Positions 31,658 to 41,124 of a DNA stretch of 64,000 nucleotides are shown here, in pieces. The stretch comes from Clostridium aceticum. GTDB lineage: Bacteria > Bacillota > Clostridia > Peptostreptococcales > Natronincolaceae. The translations under genes and the position numbers were made by a program. Positions within the stretch are counted from its first letter, which is position 1, and each line of letters begins with the position of its first letter. Under the pieces are notes generated by a model, which was not told the DNA's origin, made no database searches, and was given only the letters and a program-made list of their open reading frames with translations. The stretch covers positions 3,959,418-4,023,417 of the forward strand of contig NZ_CP009687.1 of the NCBI RefSeq assembly GCF_001042715.1, read 5' to 3'.

Positions 31658-33310
31658 TTAAAGCTTAAAAGAGCTCTTTAGTGATACAATTCTATTAAAT
31701 ACCATCTTATTTTCTTTTGTATCCTTAGGGTCTACATTGAAGTAGCCATGTCGGAAAAATTGAAACTTATCTTGAGGCTTTGCCTCCTTCATATTAGGCT
31801 CTACAAAACCTTCTATAATTTCAAGGGAATTGGGGTTAATTTGATCTAGGAAACTTTTCTCTTCTTCCTGTTCTTCCTCTAAAATCAAAGGCTCGTATAA
31901 ACGGAAATTTGCAGGCACTGCATTTTTAGCCTCTACCCAATGAATTGTTCCCTTTACTTTTCTTCCAGTAAAGCCACTGCCACTTTTTGTTTCAGGATCA
32001 TAGGTACAGTGGAGTTCTACTACCTTACCATTTTCATCTTTGATGACTTCATTACATGTAATGAAATAGGCGTGCTTTAATCTCACCTCATTGCCAGGGA
32101 ACAATCTAAAGTACTTTTTCGGTGGGTTTTCCATAAAATCTTCTTCTTCAATATAGATTTCTCTGGAGAAGGGAATTTGTCTGGCTCCCATAGCAGGATC
32201 ATCTGGATTATTTTCTGCCTCCAACATTTCTACCTGATCCTCTGGATAGTTGGTGATTATCACTTTTAAAGGTTTTAATATGGCCATTGTTCTAGGTGCC
32301 TTTACGTTTAAGTCTTCTCGGATAAAATGTTCTAACATTTGAACATCAACAACACTATGACTTTTTGCGACACCTATTTCTCTACAGAATTTTCTTATAG
32401 CTTCTGGCGTGTAGCCTTTTCTTCTAAGACCAGCAATGGTAGGCATTCTTGGATCATCCCACCCATCTACAACCCCTTCGTCTACCAATTGTTTTAGTTT
32501 TCTCTTACTCATAACAGTATTGGTTAAGTTTAATCTCGCAAATTCAATCTGCTGTGGTTGGATTTCTGTTTCACATTCTTGAATCACCCAGTCATACAGT
32601 GGTCGATGGTCTTCAAATTCCATAGTACAAATGGAGTGGGTTACCCCTTCTATGGCATCCTCCAATGGATGAGCATAGTCATACATTGGATAAATACACC
32701 ACTGATCTCCTGTATTATGATGGCTTGCGTGAAGGATCCGATAAAGCACTGGATCTCTCATATTTAGATTGGGGGAAGCCATATCAATTTTTGCTCTTAA
32801 CACCTTTTCTCCATCACGAAACTCCCCTTTACGCATGCCCTCGAATAAATTTAAGTTTTCCTCTACAGAACGATTTCTATAGGGACTTTCTTTTCCTGCT
32901 TCTTTTAGGGTTCCACGATATTCTCTTATTTCCTCTGCTGATAAGTCGCAGACATAGGCTTTTCCTTTTTTAATTAACAAGACAGCTCTCTGATACATTT
33001 CTTCAAAGTAATCGGAGGCAAAGTAAAGGTTCTCCCATTGAAAACCCAGCCATGCTACATCTTCTTTAATAGACTCAACGTATTCCGTATCTTCTTTAGC
33101 CGGATTTGTATCATCAAAACGTAAATTTGTCTTACCCTTAAACTCATCTGCTAACTCAAAATTCAATACAATAGACTTGGCATGCCCTATATGTAAATAT
33201 CCATTAGGCTCTGGTGGAAAACGAGTAATGATTTCTTTATGTTTCCCTACTTGCAAATCCTGGTGAACAATATTTTTTATAAAGTTTGAACTGGTAGGTT
33301 TGTTTTCCAT
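31658..33310 (-). CDS. glnS: Glutaminyl-tRNA synthetase
   Basis: Class I aminoacyl-tRNA synthetase of 550 residues, charging tRNA-Gln with glutamine. It has the HIGH signature ([15 protein letters not shown]), the KMSKS equivalent VMSKRKL, the tRNA acceptor-binding region and a C-terminal beta-barrel anticodon-binding region ([19 protein letters not shown]). Most Firmicutes make Gln-tRNA through GatCAB, so a GlnRS here is somewhat unusual and suggests horizontal origin in the lineage (family knowledge plus inference). AAGGAAGGGG precedes ATG at 33310. Confidence 0.97.
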   Translation of the reverse strand: MENKPTSSNFIKNIVHQDLQVGKHKEIITRFPPEPNGYLHIGHAKSIVLNFELADEFKGKTNLRFDDTNPAKEDTEYVESIKEDVAWLGFQWENLYFASDYFEEMYQRAVLLIKKGKAYVCDLSAEEIREYRGTLKEAGKESPYRNRSVEENLNLFEGMRKGEFRDGEKVLRAKIDMASPNLNMRDPVLYRILHASHHNTGDQWCIYPMYDYAHPLEDAIEGVTHSICTMEFEDHRPLYDWVIQECETEIQPQQIEFARLNLTNTVMSKRKLKQLVDEGVVDGWDDPRMPTIAGLRRKGYTPEAIRKFCREIGVAKSHSVVDVQMLEHFIREDLNVKAPRTMAILKPLKVIITNYPEDQVEMLEAENNPDDPAMGARQIPFSREIYIEEEDFMENPPKKYFRLFPGNEVRLKHAYFITCNEVIKDENGKVVELHCTYDPETKSGSGFTGRKVKGTIHWVEAKNAVPANFRLYEPLILEEEQEEEKSFLDQINPNSLEIIEGFVEPNMKEAKPQDKFQFFRHGYFNVDPKDTKENKMVFNRIVSLKSSFKL

Positions 33311-33398
33311 TTTGTTCCCCTTCCTTTTCTATTTTGTTATCTATTATCCTCTATATTGAAATAAATATATCACATATTTTGATTTTTTTCCATGTATC

Positions 33399-33467
33399 CT
33401 ACAGATATTTTACTATAAAAGCCCATAGAATGTATTTTTTTTAAAGAAAGGAACAAAATATCTGTAG
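33399..33467. promoter_or_regulatory. Perfect 13-bp inverted repeat between divergent genes
   Basis: CTACAGATATTTT (33399-33411) and AAAATATCTGTAG (33455-33467) are perfect inverted copies 43 bp apart, between divergent glnS and the Rieske oxidoreductase. They may be paired binding sites for a regulator, or the ends of a short element. No target duplication is visible. Confidence 0.5.
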
Positions 33468-33549
33468 AAAATTCCTGTTAAAAAGTATTTTGCTTACATT
33501 GTAGGGGATTTTCTTTGCAGCATTATAAACCTATCTTAGGAGGAATACA

Positions 33550-35067
33550 ATGAAAAAAGATTTTTTAAACATTACTCCCCAATCCTACTGGCTTGCCTCC
33601 ACAGACAAAACAGATTATCCTACGCTACAGGAAGATTTAAAGGTAGATGTTGCCATCATAGGTGGTGGCATGACAGGCATTACTACTGCCCTGCTATTAA
33701 AAAAAGAGGGGCTCAAGGTGGCTATTATAGAGGCGGATGGTATTTTACAAGGTACTACTGGCCACACTACTGCCAAAATTACTTCTCAACATGGTCTTAT
33801 CTACGATAAAATGAAAGGTCAGGTGGGAGAAGAGCTTGCTAGACAGTACGCTGCTGCAAACGAATCCGCTATCCATCTAATTGCTGACTTAGTCAAAGAA
33901 AAAGATATTGATTGTGATTTTTCCTGGCAGCCCGCCTTTGTCTATACACAATCAGATGCTTATGTAAAAAAAATTCAAAATGAAGTAGAAACTGCTGCCT
34001 CCTTAGGTATTAAAGCGACTTATACAGAGGACTTACCTCTACCCTTTCCTATTAAAGCAGCTGTACGCTTCGAAGGACAAGCTCAGTTTCACCCCAGAAA
34101 ATACTTATTAGCCCTTGCCAAAGAAATACCTGGTGATGGAAGCTATATCTACGAAAACACAAAGGCAGTTGATATTGAAGAAAGAAATCCTGCTATTGTT
34201 ACTACAGATAAGGGGCATAGAATATTTGCTTTTAATGTTATCATTGCATCCCATTACCCCTTCTATGATAAGCCCGGATTTTATTTTTCAAGACTTTATC
34301 CAGAGCGGTCTTATGTACTGGGGCTACAGGTCAAAGAAAAGTTCCCCGGCGGCATGTTTATCAGTGCTGAAGAGCCCACCCGTTCTTTGCGCTCTCAGGT
34401 TTTTGAAGACAAAGAACTGATCCTTCTCAGCGGTGAACACCATAAAACAGGTCATGGCAGGAGTACTCTTTCCCACTATAAAAATTTAGAGGAATTTGCT
34501 AATAAGAATTTTGAAGTGGAAGATATTCTCTTTAGATGGTCCACGCAGGATTACTCCACGCCAGATGGACTTCCCTATATAGGGCAACTGACATCAAGTC
34601 TTTCCAACATCTATGTAGCCACAGGCTTTCAAAAGTGGGGCATGACCAATAGCACTGTATCTGCTATGCTTTTGAAAGACCTTATCGTAAAGAGAGACAG
34701 TCCTTGGGCATCAGTATATCATCCATCTCGCTTTACCCCTGCTGCGTCAGCCTCTAATTTCATTGTAGAAAATATAGATGTAGCAATAAATTTTGTTTCT
34801 GGTAAAATCTTACCTGCTGCAGCAGATCAAAACCTTCAGCCAAACGAAGCTAAGGTTTTAGAAATAGAGGGAAAGAAAGTAGGAGCCTATCGAGATGAAA
34901 AGGGAGAACTACACTTAGTAGATACTACATGCACTCATATGTACTGCGAAGTGAAGTGGAATGATGCCGAAAAAACCTGGGATTGTCCCTGTCACGGTTC
35001 TAGATTCTCCTGTGAAGGGGATATCGTTGAAGGCCCTGCATTGAAGCCATTGACAAAATATAAATAA
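33550..35067 (+). CDS. FAD-dependent oxidoreductase with C-terminal Rieske domain
   Basis: 505 residues. The N-terminal DAO-type FAD domain starts VDVAIIGGGMTGITTALLL (residues about 29-47) and continues with HTTAKITSQHG and a late NAD/FAD segment GLPYIGQL. The last 90 residues are a Rieske [2Fe-2S] domain: CTHMYC, then CPCHGSRF, giving the C-x-H and C-x2-H ligand pairs. The fusion recurs across bacteria with no assigned substrate. An AGGAGG site precedes ATG at 33550. It is cytoplasmic by sequence. Likely passes electrons between an amine-type substrate and a soluble carrier (inference). Confidence 0.9.
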   Translation: MKKDFLNITPQSYWLASTDKTDYPTLQEDLKVDVAIIGGGMTGITTALLLKKEGLKVAIIEADGILQGTTGHTTAKITSQHGLIYDKMKGQVGEELARQYAAANESAIHLIADLVKEKDIDCDFSWQPAFVYTQSDAYVKKIQNEVETAASLGIKATYTEDLPLPFPIKAAVRFEGQAQFHPRKYLLALAKEIPGDGSYIYENTKAVDIEERNPAIVTTDKGHRIFAFNVIIASHYPFYDKPGFYFSRLYPERSYVLGLQVKEKFPGGMFISAEEPTRSLRSQVFEDKELILLSGEHHKTGHGRSTLSHYKNLEEFANKNFEVEDILFRWSTQDYSTPDGLPYIGQLTSSLSNIYVATGFQKWGMTNSTVSAMLLKDLIVKRDSPWASVYHPSRFTPAASASNFIVENIDVAINFVSGKILPAAADQNLQPNEAKVLEIEGKKVGAYRDEKGELHLVDTTCTHMYCEVKWNDAEKTWDCPCHGSRFSCEGDIVEGPALKPLTKYK

Positions 35068-35077
35068 TAGATCAATA

Positions 35078-35244
35078 TCATAGGCGTTAACTTAGTACAA
35101 TTATTACCAAAATTCTCTTGAACTGTCATCCTGAGCGTAGCAAAGGATCTTGGAGTAGCCAAGAATTTTACTAACACTAAGATCCTTCGACTCCGCTTTG
35201 CTCCACTCAGGATGACAAATTATGGCTTAAGTTAACGCTAATGA
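35078..35244. mobile_element. MITE family 1, copy 9 (long, 167 bp) with perfect TSD
   Basis: Long form inserted 11 bp after the Rieske gene, from TCATAGGCGTTAAC to GTTAACGCTAATGA. Identical 8-mers GATCAATA flank it at 35070-35077 and 35245-35252. Immediately after it (35257-35284) is a solitary extra right end, TTTAAGTTAACGCTAATGA, from a second, mostly lost copy. Confidence 0.92.
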
Positions 35245-35289
35245 GATCAATATAAGAAATTGTGGTTTAAGTTAACGCTAATGAAACAT

Positions 35290-35501
35290 CAGACTGCGTG
35301 ACAATCACCCTGAGGGGGAGCGTATGGGTCCACTCCCTTCAGAGCTCCCACCCTTTGACCTCACCACAATAAACGAAAGTGTCATTCTGAGCACAGCGAA
35401 GAATCTTAAGATCCTTCGCTGGTTATCTGCCTCAGGAGGACAAAAACAATACTCTCATAACAATGACACACCACGAATAAAGTTAGTTTTTGCGCAGTCT
35501 G
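35290..35501. mobile_element. Repeat family 2, copy 2 (212 bp)
   Basis: Ends CAGACTGCGTGA and TTGCGCAGTCTG are inverted, as in the 7285-7406 copy. The shared subterminal CGAATAAAGTTAGTTTTTGC is kept. The larger size suggests internal insertion. It stops 6 bp before the end of the thiamine operon. Confidence 0.6.
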
Positions 35502-35507
35502 ATGTCT

Positions 35508-36098
35508 TTACTTTAACTTATTTTTAAGAATCCGAACTAAAGTGTAAGGATCTTCTGCTGTCATCATAGAAGACATCACTGCAATCCCCTTAGCACCTGC
35601 TGCAACAGCCTGTTGAGCGTTTTCTGGTGTAATACCTCCTAAGGCAACAATGGGTATATTAATCTTCTTTTTCATTTCTTCAATCATCTTCAAGCCTCTG
35701 GGTTTCATCCCTTTTTTGCAGTCAGTTTCAAAAATATGTCCTGCTAACAAGTAATGAGCCCCTCGTCTTTGGACTAAGACACCTTCCTCTACACTATGGA
35801 CGGACACCCCCAAAAGCCCTTCAAAAGAAGGTTTTGCTTCCATAAATTCCTGAAATCCTGTGTGATATCCTTCTGCTTTTATCTCTCTAGCTATCTCTAT
35901 ATTACGATTAATAATAAGGGCAGTAGCAGTACCCTCAATAATTTTTTTCATCTCTTTGGCCAATGGCAACAACTCTTCGCAGGATAAATCCTTCTCTCTT
36001 AAAATAATGGCATCTATCCCTCCTCGTGTCGCCTCTTTAACAACACTTAATAGATTCCTTGAGGTAGCTAGTTTTCTATTGGTGATGAAATAAAGCAT
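35508..36098 (-). CDS. tenI: TenI-type thiazole tautomerase (ThiE-like)
   Basis: 196-residue TIM barrel of the ThiE/TenI family. Its active-site loop reads GHIFETDCKKGMKPRGL, the TenI pattern with the tautomerase His, rather than the PIFxTxTK pyrophosphate-binding pattern of thiamine phosphate synthase. It should therefore aromatise the ThiG product rather than join thiazole and pyrimidine. It directly abuts thiC (start 1 bp before the thiC stop boundary) as the last gene of the operon. Automated annotation would probably say ThiE; a bifunctional role cannot be excluded. Confidence 0.78.
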   Translation of the reverse strand: MLYFITNRKLATSRNLLSVVKEATRGGIDAIILREKDLSCEELLPLAKEMKKIIEGTATALIINRNIEIAREIKAEGYHTGFQEFMEAKPSFEGLLGVSVHSVEEGVLVQRRGAHYLLAGHIFETDCKKGMKPRGLKMIEEMKKKINIPIVALGGITPENAQQAVAAGAKGIAVMSSMMTAEDPYTLVRILKNKLK

Positions 36099-37412
36099 TT
36101 ATTCATCCTCTCTCAAGATATTTAGATTTTTTCCCTCCATAATTTTGTTCATATTTCTCATAGAGCACATTTTACCGCACATTGTACAACTATCTTCGTG
36201 TTCTGGCATAGATTCTTGTCTATATCTTCGTGCCTTTTCAGGATCTATTGCCAATTCAAACATTCTCTCCCAGTTTAACTGTTGTCTTGCAGTACTCATT
36301 TGGTAATCCCACTCTCTAGCACCTTTAATATTTTTTGCTATATCTCCTGCATGGGCAGCAATTTTAGAGGCAATAATACCTTCCTTCATATCCTCAAGAT
36401 TAGGAAGTCTTAAATGCTCTGCCGGAGTAACGTAGCATAAAAAGTCCGCTCCATGGCTAGCTGCAATGGCTCCTCCAATGGCACTGGTAATATGGTCATA
36501 TCCTGGTGCTACATCTGTAACAATTGGACCTAATACATAGAAAGGTGCACCGTGACAAAGCTTTTTTTCAAGGGTCATGTTGGCGGCAATTTCATTAATA
36601 GCCATATGTCCAGGCCCTTCAATAATTACCTGTACATTTCTTTCCCAAGCCCTCAAGGTTAGTTCACCTAAAATCATCAGCTCCTTTATTTGGCTGGCGT
36701 CAGTGGCATCATGAATACTGCCGGGTCTGCAGGCATCTCCAAGGCTTAAAGTTAAATCATATTTTTCACAGATATCCAATAACTCGTCATAATGCTCAAA
36801 GAAAGGGTTTTCCTTCTGATTCAGTTCCATCCATGCATACATTAAAGAACCGCCTCTAGAGACAATATTCGTAAGCCTTTTATTTCTTTTAAAAACCTCT
36901 GCTGTCTCCTTGTTGATCCCCGCATGGATGGTAACAAAGTCCACTCCATCTTCAGCATGTTTCTGTACTACCTGTAAAAATTCCTCTGAAGTAATCTCGC
37001 TTAATTCTTTGTCATAAAAACCTAAGGCATCATAAACAGGTACTGTTCCAATCATAGCTGGTGACATTTCTATAAGTCTTTTTCTAAACTCTTCAGTTTT
37101 TCCAAAGGAGCTTAAGTCCATAATAGCCTCCGCCTTCATGTCCAGTGCCGTTTGTACCTTTTCTAGTTCCACTTCAATATTAGGACAATCCTTAGATACC
37201 CCTAAATTAACATTGATCTTGGTTCTTAAACCTTCTCCCACGCCTTCAGGGTCTAAAGATGTATGATTTTTATTGGCAGGAATAACCACCTTTCCCTGTG
37301 CCACAAGTTCTCTTAAAGTTTCTACCACCATTCCTTCTTTCGCAGCAACAATTTCCATTTGTTTCGTGATGATTCCTTTTTTTGCAGCGTCCATTTGTGT
37401 TGTATAAATCAT
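36099..37412 (-). CDS. thiC: Phosphomethylpyrimidine synthase
   Basis: Radical SAM enzyme rearranging aminoimidazole ribotide to hydroxymethylpyrimidine phosphate. 437 residues, the short anaerobic form without the long N-terminal extension. Substrate motifs include [16 protein letters not shown] and [12 protein letters not shown]. The C-terminal cluster reads CTMCGKMC (C-x2-C-x3-C), one residue shorter than the C-x2-C-x4-C of proteobacterial ThiC. Located after thiH in a tight operon under a TPP riboswitch. Confidence 0.96.
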   Translation of the reverse strand: MIYTTQMDAAKKGIITKQMEIVAAKEGMVVETLRELVAQGKVVIPANKNHTSLDPEGVGEGLRTKINVNLGVSKDCPNIEVELEKVQTALDMKAEAIMDLSSFGKTEEFRKRLIEMSPAMIGTVPVYDALGFYDKELSEITSEEFLQVVQKHAEDGVDFVTIHAGINKETAEVFKRNKRLTNIVSRGGSLMYAWMELNQKENPFFEHYDELLDICEKYDLTLSLGDACRPGSIHDATDASQIKELMILGELTLRAWERNVQVIIEGPGHMAINEIAANMTLEKKLCHGAPFYVLGPIVTDVAPGYDHITSAIGGAIAASHGADFLCYVTPAEHLRLPNLEDMKEGIIASKIAAHAGDIAKNIKGAREWDYQMSTARQQLNWERMFELAIDPEKARRYRQESMPEHEDSCTMCGKMCSMRNMNKIMEGKNLNILREDE

Positions 37413-37441
37413 TTTTATTCATCTCCCTCAAAGTAAATTTT

Positions 37442-38545
37442 TTATATATGCATCCAGTTTTTGTAAATGGGTTGATATCCTTTTTGTAAAATTGCTGTTT
37501 TGACCTCTTCTACGCTTCTTGTATCGTTGATCTCGAATTGGCTATCTCCTTTGGAAGCATTACTGTGGCCTCCTACCTCTGTAGAAACCCCGGCAGACAT
37601 TTTGGTAATCCCTAGTGGAATCAAATGATCACGAAGTTCTTTGCTCTCTCTAGTAGATATAGTAATACCTACATAGGGTAAAAAGATTTTTAATGCCAAC
37701 ATAATTTGTACTAAATCTCTATCTCTTACTACAGAAATGTCTTCAAAGGAGCCTTCATGAGGTCTGATACGAGGTACTGATACACTTACCTCTACATCGG
37801 TATATGTATTTTGAAGATAGCCGCCATGAATCCCTGTAAAGAAAGCTTCTTTTCTCCAATGGTTCAAACCCAGCAATGCTCCGATGTTAACACTCCGTAT
37901 TTTTGCTCTACACGCCCGCTCTGGAGCTTCTATTCTAAAAGAATAATTTTTCTTAGGGCCTGATAAATGAACACGATCGTAGACCTCTTTGTCATAAGCT
38001 TCTTGATAGATGGTTAAACCGTCTACCCCCGCCTCAATAACTTCTCTATATTCTTCTTCTGTTAAGGGGTACACTTCTATAGAAATAGAATCAAAGTATT
38101 TTTTCAGTACTTTGACAGCTTCAACGATATAAGAAACTGGCGTCTCTTTTTTGGATTCCCCTGTCAAAACTAGGATGTGCTTTAAGCCAGTGGCAGCAAT
38201 ATTTTTAGCTTCTTCCTCGATCTGTTCTAGGGTGAGTTTTCCTCTTCTAATATCATTATCTATGTTGTAGCTACAGTAACTGCATCGATTTACACAGTAG
38301 TTGCCTAAATAAATAGGGGTATACAATAATATAGATTTTCCGAAGTGTTGTAGGGATAACTGATGCGCCCTTTGGGCCATTTCTTCTAAGCAATCTGAAG
38401 CAGCTGGAGATAATAGTGCTAAAAATTCATAATCACTAATCCTATTCTTATGGATAATATTATATACATTCTCTTTTGTAACCTGCTGAAAAAAACTATC
38501 GAAATCAAAATCTATGTACTGGTTGCAGTAGGTTTCAAAACTCAT
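37442..38545 (-). CDS. thiH: 2-iminoacetate synthase
   Basis: Radical SAM tyrosine lyase of 367 residues, yielding dehydroglycine (2-iminoacetate) for thiazole formation under anaerobic conditions. The C-x3-C-x2-C cluster motif is CVNRCSYC near residue 83, followed by the ThiH-type [10 protein letters not shown] and [10 protein letters not shown] regions. Its start overlaps the thiG stop by 4 bp. Use of ThiH rather than the oxygen-dependent ThiO matches an anaerobe. Confidence 0.96.
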   Translation of the reverse strand: MSFETYCNQYIDFDFDSFFQQVTKENVYNIIHKNRISDYEFLALLSPAASDCLEEMAQRAHQLSLQHFGKSILLYTPIYLGNYCVNRCSYCSYNIDNDIRRGKLTLEQIEEEAKNIAATGLKHILVLTGESKKETPVSYIVEAVKVLKKYFDSISIEVYPLTEEEYREVIEAGVDGLTIYQEAYDKEVYDRVHLSGPKKNYSFRIEAPERACRAKIRSVNIGALLGLNHWRKEAFFTGIHGGYLQNTYTDVEVSVSVPRIRPHEGSFEDISVVRDRDLVQIMLALKIFLPYVGITISTRESKELRDHLIPLGITKMSAGVSTEVGGHSNASKGDSQFEINDTRSVEEVKTAILQKGYQPIYKNWMHI

Positions 38546-39321
38546 GATCGATCACCTTCACTTAAAAAACCTGTAAGGGGTGAAGAGGCTTGGGCCCACC
38601 TTTTTTCTGGTGCCATCTTAGAAAGATAAGCAAGTCTTCCTGCCTTCACAGCTAAAGAAAAGGCCTCTGCCATTCTTATCGGATCATCTGATGTAGCAAT
38701 AGCAGTATTCACTAAAACTGCTTCAGCCCCCATCTCCATAGCTTCTGCCGCCTCTGAGGGCTTGCCGATTCCTGCATCCACAACAATAGGCAAAGGGATT
38801 TCCTCTATTAAGATTTCTATTAACTCCTTTGTACGAATTCCACGGTTTGTTCCAATAGGAGAGCCTAAAGGCATCACAGCTGCCGCCCCTGCTTCTACCA
38901 TTCTTTTTGCTGCCATCAAATCAGGACTCATATAGGGTAGGACAATAAATCCTTCCTTCGCTAGAATTTCTGTGGCTTTGATGGTTTCTTGATTATCTGG
39001 TAATAAATATTTGTTGTCGGAAATTACCTCAATCTTGATCCAGTTACCACATCCCATTGCCCTAGCTAATCTCGCTATTCTAACTGCTTCCTCTGCATTC
39101 CTAGCTCCTGAAGTGTTGGGCAAGAGAATACAGTTTTGGGGAATATACTCAAGAATATTTTCTTCTCCCCCCTCAAGATCTACTCTTCTCAGTGCCATCG
39201 TTACTACTTGGGTACCACAGCCTTTGATCACCTCTGGCATAATTTTGTTATTTGAAAACTTGCCAGTACCAATAAAAAGCCTATTCTCTAAAGAGACCCC
39301 TCCAATTGTTAATGCATCCAT
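38542..39321 (-). CDS. thiG: Thiazole synthase
   Basis: 259-residue TIM barrel that joins deoxyxylulose phosphate, ThiS-thiocarboxylate sulfur and iminoacetate. It starts [22 protein letters not shown], with the imine-forming lysine expected in [16 protein letters not shown] and the phosphate-binding segments [12 protein letters not shown] and [11 protein letters not shown]. It follows thiF by 15 bp and overlaps thiH by 4 bp. Confidence 0.96.
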   Translation of the reverse strand: MDALTIGGVSLENRLFIGTGKFSNNKIMPEVIKGCGTQVVTMALRRVDLEGGEENILEYIPQNCILLPNTSGARNAEEAVRIARLARAMGCGNWIKIEVISDNKYLLPDNQETIKATEILAKEGFIVLPYMSPDLMAAKRMVEAGAAAVMPLGSPIGTNRGIRTKELIEILIEEIPLPIVVDAGIGKPSEAAEAMEMGAEAVLVNTAIATSDDPIRMAEAFSLAVKAGRLAYLSKMAPEKRWAQASSPLTGFLSEGDRS

Positions 39322-39336
39322 TTTATCATCTCCTCA

Positions 39337-40143
39337 TTAAACTTCTCTTTCTTCTAAAATCAATCTTAAAACCATATTTGCTTGATGATTGGCTGCTATT
39401 GCTACCCTTGGTGCCATCAACCCACAACCTGGCTTTGCTTCTGAAACTTCGTCCCCCACTAAGTAAAGGTTATGCATCACTTTTTTTGTTTGAACTGTAT
39501 TACTGGAAAAATATCCTGCCATACCAGAGGCAGCTACAATAGGTGTTTGGGGAAGTTTTTCTAATACTGTGTTTACTAACTCTGCTTTACACAAAGGATT
39601 GTCAAAGGCCTCCGCAATAATGTCCACCCCTGCAAAACAGTCTTGGATATTTCCTGCATCAAGATAAAGGTTCTTTATCTCCACATTTACAAAAGGATTG
39701 ATAAGAGAGATGATCTCCTTTATCGCCTCTGTTTTCGGCATCCCTATATGGCTTACAAAGTACTGCTGCCTGTTTAAATTGCTAGGCTCCACCACATCAA
39801 AGTCTATCAATACTAGCTTTCCTATACCTACTCTTGCTAAAGAAATGGCTATATTTGAGCCCAAGCCCCCTAGCCCTGCAATACCTACAGCAGCCTTTTT
39901 CACTTTTTCATGTACGCCTGGGGTGTGTCTAGCCACCAAGAGGGCTTCCAACTCCTCATGACTGGGGATCTCACCTTTTTTAATAAAACTCACACTGTCC
40001 CCTTCCTTTAACAACATATCTTCTTTAATGATGAAACCATTAAGAATAACAACATCCGCATCTTCTTTTACCTGATCTTTTAGTTTAAAAGCTGTCAAGT
40101 CCTCTTCTATATATACTGGCTCCTCGTTTAAAAGAATCTTCAT
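39337..40143 (-). CDS. thiF: ThiS adenylyltransferase ThiF with N-terminal ThiS-like domain
   Basis: 268 residues. Residues about 1-57 resemble a degenerate ThiS (VVILNGFIIKEDMLLKEGDSVSF) without the terminal GG, and are fused to an E1-like adenylylation domain (GIAGLGGLGSNIA, NLNRQQYFVSHIG). It activates the C-terminus of ThiS by adenylation. It begins 2 bp after the thiS stop. The fused domain could guide recognition of free ThiS (inference). Confidence 0.93.
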   Translation of the reverse strand: MKILLNEEPVYIEEDLTAFKLKDQVKEDADVVILNGFIIKEDMLLKEGDSVSFIKKGEIPSHEELEALLVARHTPGVHEKVKKAAVGIAGLGGLGSNIAISLARVGIGKLVLIDFDVVEPSNLNRQQYFVSHIGMPKTEAIKEIISLINPFVNVEIKNLYLDAGNIQDCFAGVDIIAEAFDNPLCKAELVNTVLEKLPQTPIVAASGMAGYFSSNTVQTKKVMHNLYLVGDEVSEAKPGCGLMAPRVAIAANHQANMVLRLILEEREV

Positions 40144-40145
40144 TT

Positions 40146-40340
40146 TTATCCGCCTCCAACAAAGCTTACAATTTCTACTTGATCTCCTGCATTTAAAATG
40201 GTTTCAACATACTGTTCCTTTGCAACAATTTCATAATTGACTTCTACCACAACTCTATCTTTATGTAAGTTAAGTTTTTCTAGCAGTTCTATAATTGTGA
40301 GACCTCCTGGCAAATTCATTTCCTTACCATTGATAATCAT
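40146..40340 (-). CDS. thiS: Sulfur carrier protein ThiS
   Basis: 64-residue beta-grasp protein ending VEIVSFVGGG, with the terminal GG that ThiF adenylates and that carries the thiocarboxylate sulfur to ThiG. It is the first gene of the thiamine operon and follows an AAGGAGGG site. The operator region upstream is unusual: the TPP riboswitch and terminator lie 230-400 bp away, with repeat DNA in between. Confidence 0.95.
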   Translation of the reverse strand: MIINGKEMNLPGGLTIIELLEKLNLHKDRVVVEVNYEIVAKEQYVETILNAGDQVEIVSFVGGG

Positions 40341-40365
40341 TTCTTTCCCTCCTTAAAAATAATAT

Positions 40366-40561
40366 ACATAGGCGTTGGCTTAACACAGTTATTACCAAAA
40401 TTCTCTTGAACTGTCATCCTGAGCGTAGCGAAGGATCTTGGAGTAGCCAAGAATTTTACTAACACTAAGATCCTTCGACTCCACTTTGCTTCCCTCAGGA
40501 TGACAAATTAGGAAGCAGCCTGCATGAGAATTGTCATTCCGAGGATAGCGAATGGGTCTTA
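40366..40561. mobile_element. Truncated MITE (copy 10) fused to a family-2 fragment
   Basis: 40366-40510 is a long-form family-1 element lacking its last 22 bp: it ends at GGATGACAAATTA where the TTAAGTTAACGCTAATGA end should follow. It joins at about 40518 to a family-2 piece (GCATGAGAATTGTCATTCC... to GCGAATGGGTCTTAG). The composite occupies the leader between the TPP riboswitch terminator and thiS. Confidence 0.75.
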
Positions 40562-40570
40562 GATGTATTT

Positions 40571-40612
40571 CCAAAGAAAAAGGAAGCTTCCCCAATAGAG
40601 AAGCTTCCTTTA
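40571..40612 (-). terminator. Terminator of the TPP riboswitch
   Basis: On the minus strand AAAGGAAGCTTC and GAAGCTTCCTTT form an 11-12 bp stem with a 9-nt loop, followed by TTCTTT. It lies about 50 nt after the aptamer. Confidence 0.88.
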
Positions 40613-40662
40613 GATAAAAAGTTTAAGATATCTAAATATCTAAACCATTTCATGTCTTCGTT

Positions 40663-40746
40663 AAAGTTGCTTTCCTACGGTAGTATTAGCTACATCAGGT
40701 TCAAGGGTTAGGATTTTTCCTTCTCAGCCCAAAGGCACCCCTAGCG
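40663..40746 (-). promoter_or_regulatory. TPP riboswitch (thi box)
   Basis: Minus strand shows the thi-box conserved parts GGGGTGCC, GGGCTGAGA, CCTTGAACCTGAT and GTAGGAAAGCAAC in order. Thiamine pyrophosphate should favour the terminator at 40571-40612 and shut off thiSFGHC-tenI. Confidence 0.97.
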
Positions 40747-40768
40747 AAATTATTTAATTAATAGTTTC

Positions 40769-40797
40769 ATTATAGGATAGTATTCTTTCTTTGTAAA
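40769..40797 (-). promoter_or_regulatory. Promoter of the TPP-controlled thiamine operon
   Basis: Minus strand -35 TTTACA (40797-40792), 17-bp spacer, -10 TATAAT (40774-40769). The start would be about 40763, just before the aptamer. Confidence 0.75.
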
Positions 40798-40850
40798 GAT
40801 GGTAAAAAATTCTTTTAAAGACATCTTAACATTTTTTTCTAAAGTTTTTA

Positions 40851-40880
40851 TTGCTTTTTAGTAACAACTCATGTTAAAAT
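40851..40880 (+). promoter_or_regulatory. Candidate promoter of the glycine-riboswitch leader
   Basis: TTGCTT and TAAAAT with an 18-bp spacer, about 75 bp before the aptamer. A weak -35, so only a candidate. Confidence 0.45.
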
Positions 40881-40957
40881 GATGATTATTAATTTTATGA
40901 ATATTGTTGAAGTCGAATGAAGATAGCGGAATATTTTTCTATAGACCGTTATTGGAC

Positions 40958-41036
40958 GAGCCTCTGGAGAGACTCTAATGAGCACCGAAGGGGAAAGCCT
41001 TTTAAAGGTGAAACTCTCAGGTAAAAGGACAGGGGA
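40958..41036 (+). promoter_or_regulatory. Glycine riboswitch (single aptamer)
   Basis: Contains the signature pieces CCTCTGGAGAG (40961-40971), GCACCGAAGGGG (40982-40993) and CTCTCAGGTAAAAGGACAG (41014-41032). Only one full aptamer is found. Downstream, GGATTTTAA (41034-41042) can pair with TTAAAATCC (41106-41114) around an inner hairpin (CCATT/AATGG, GCTAT/ATAGC), in the position where a second or ghost aptamer would lie. Confidence 0.93.
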
Positions 41037-41124
41037 TTTTAAGTGTTAGAAAAGGAACCATTGTTTGTGCTATTCCCATAGCCCTATAATGGCGTTTTCT
41101 TGCATTTAAAATCCTTGTTGCCAG

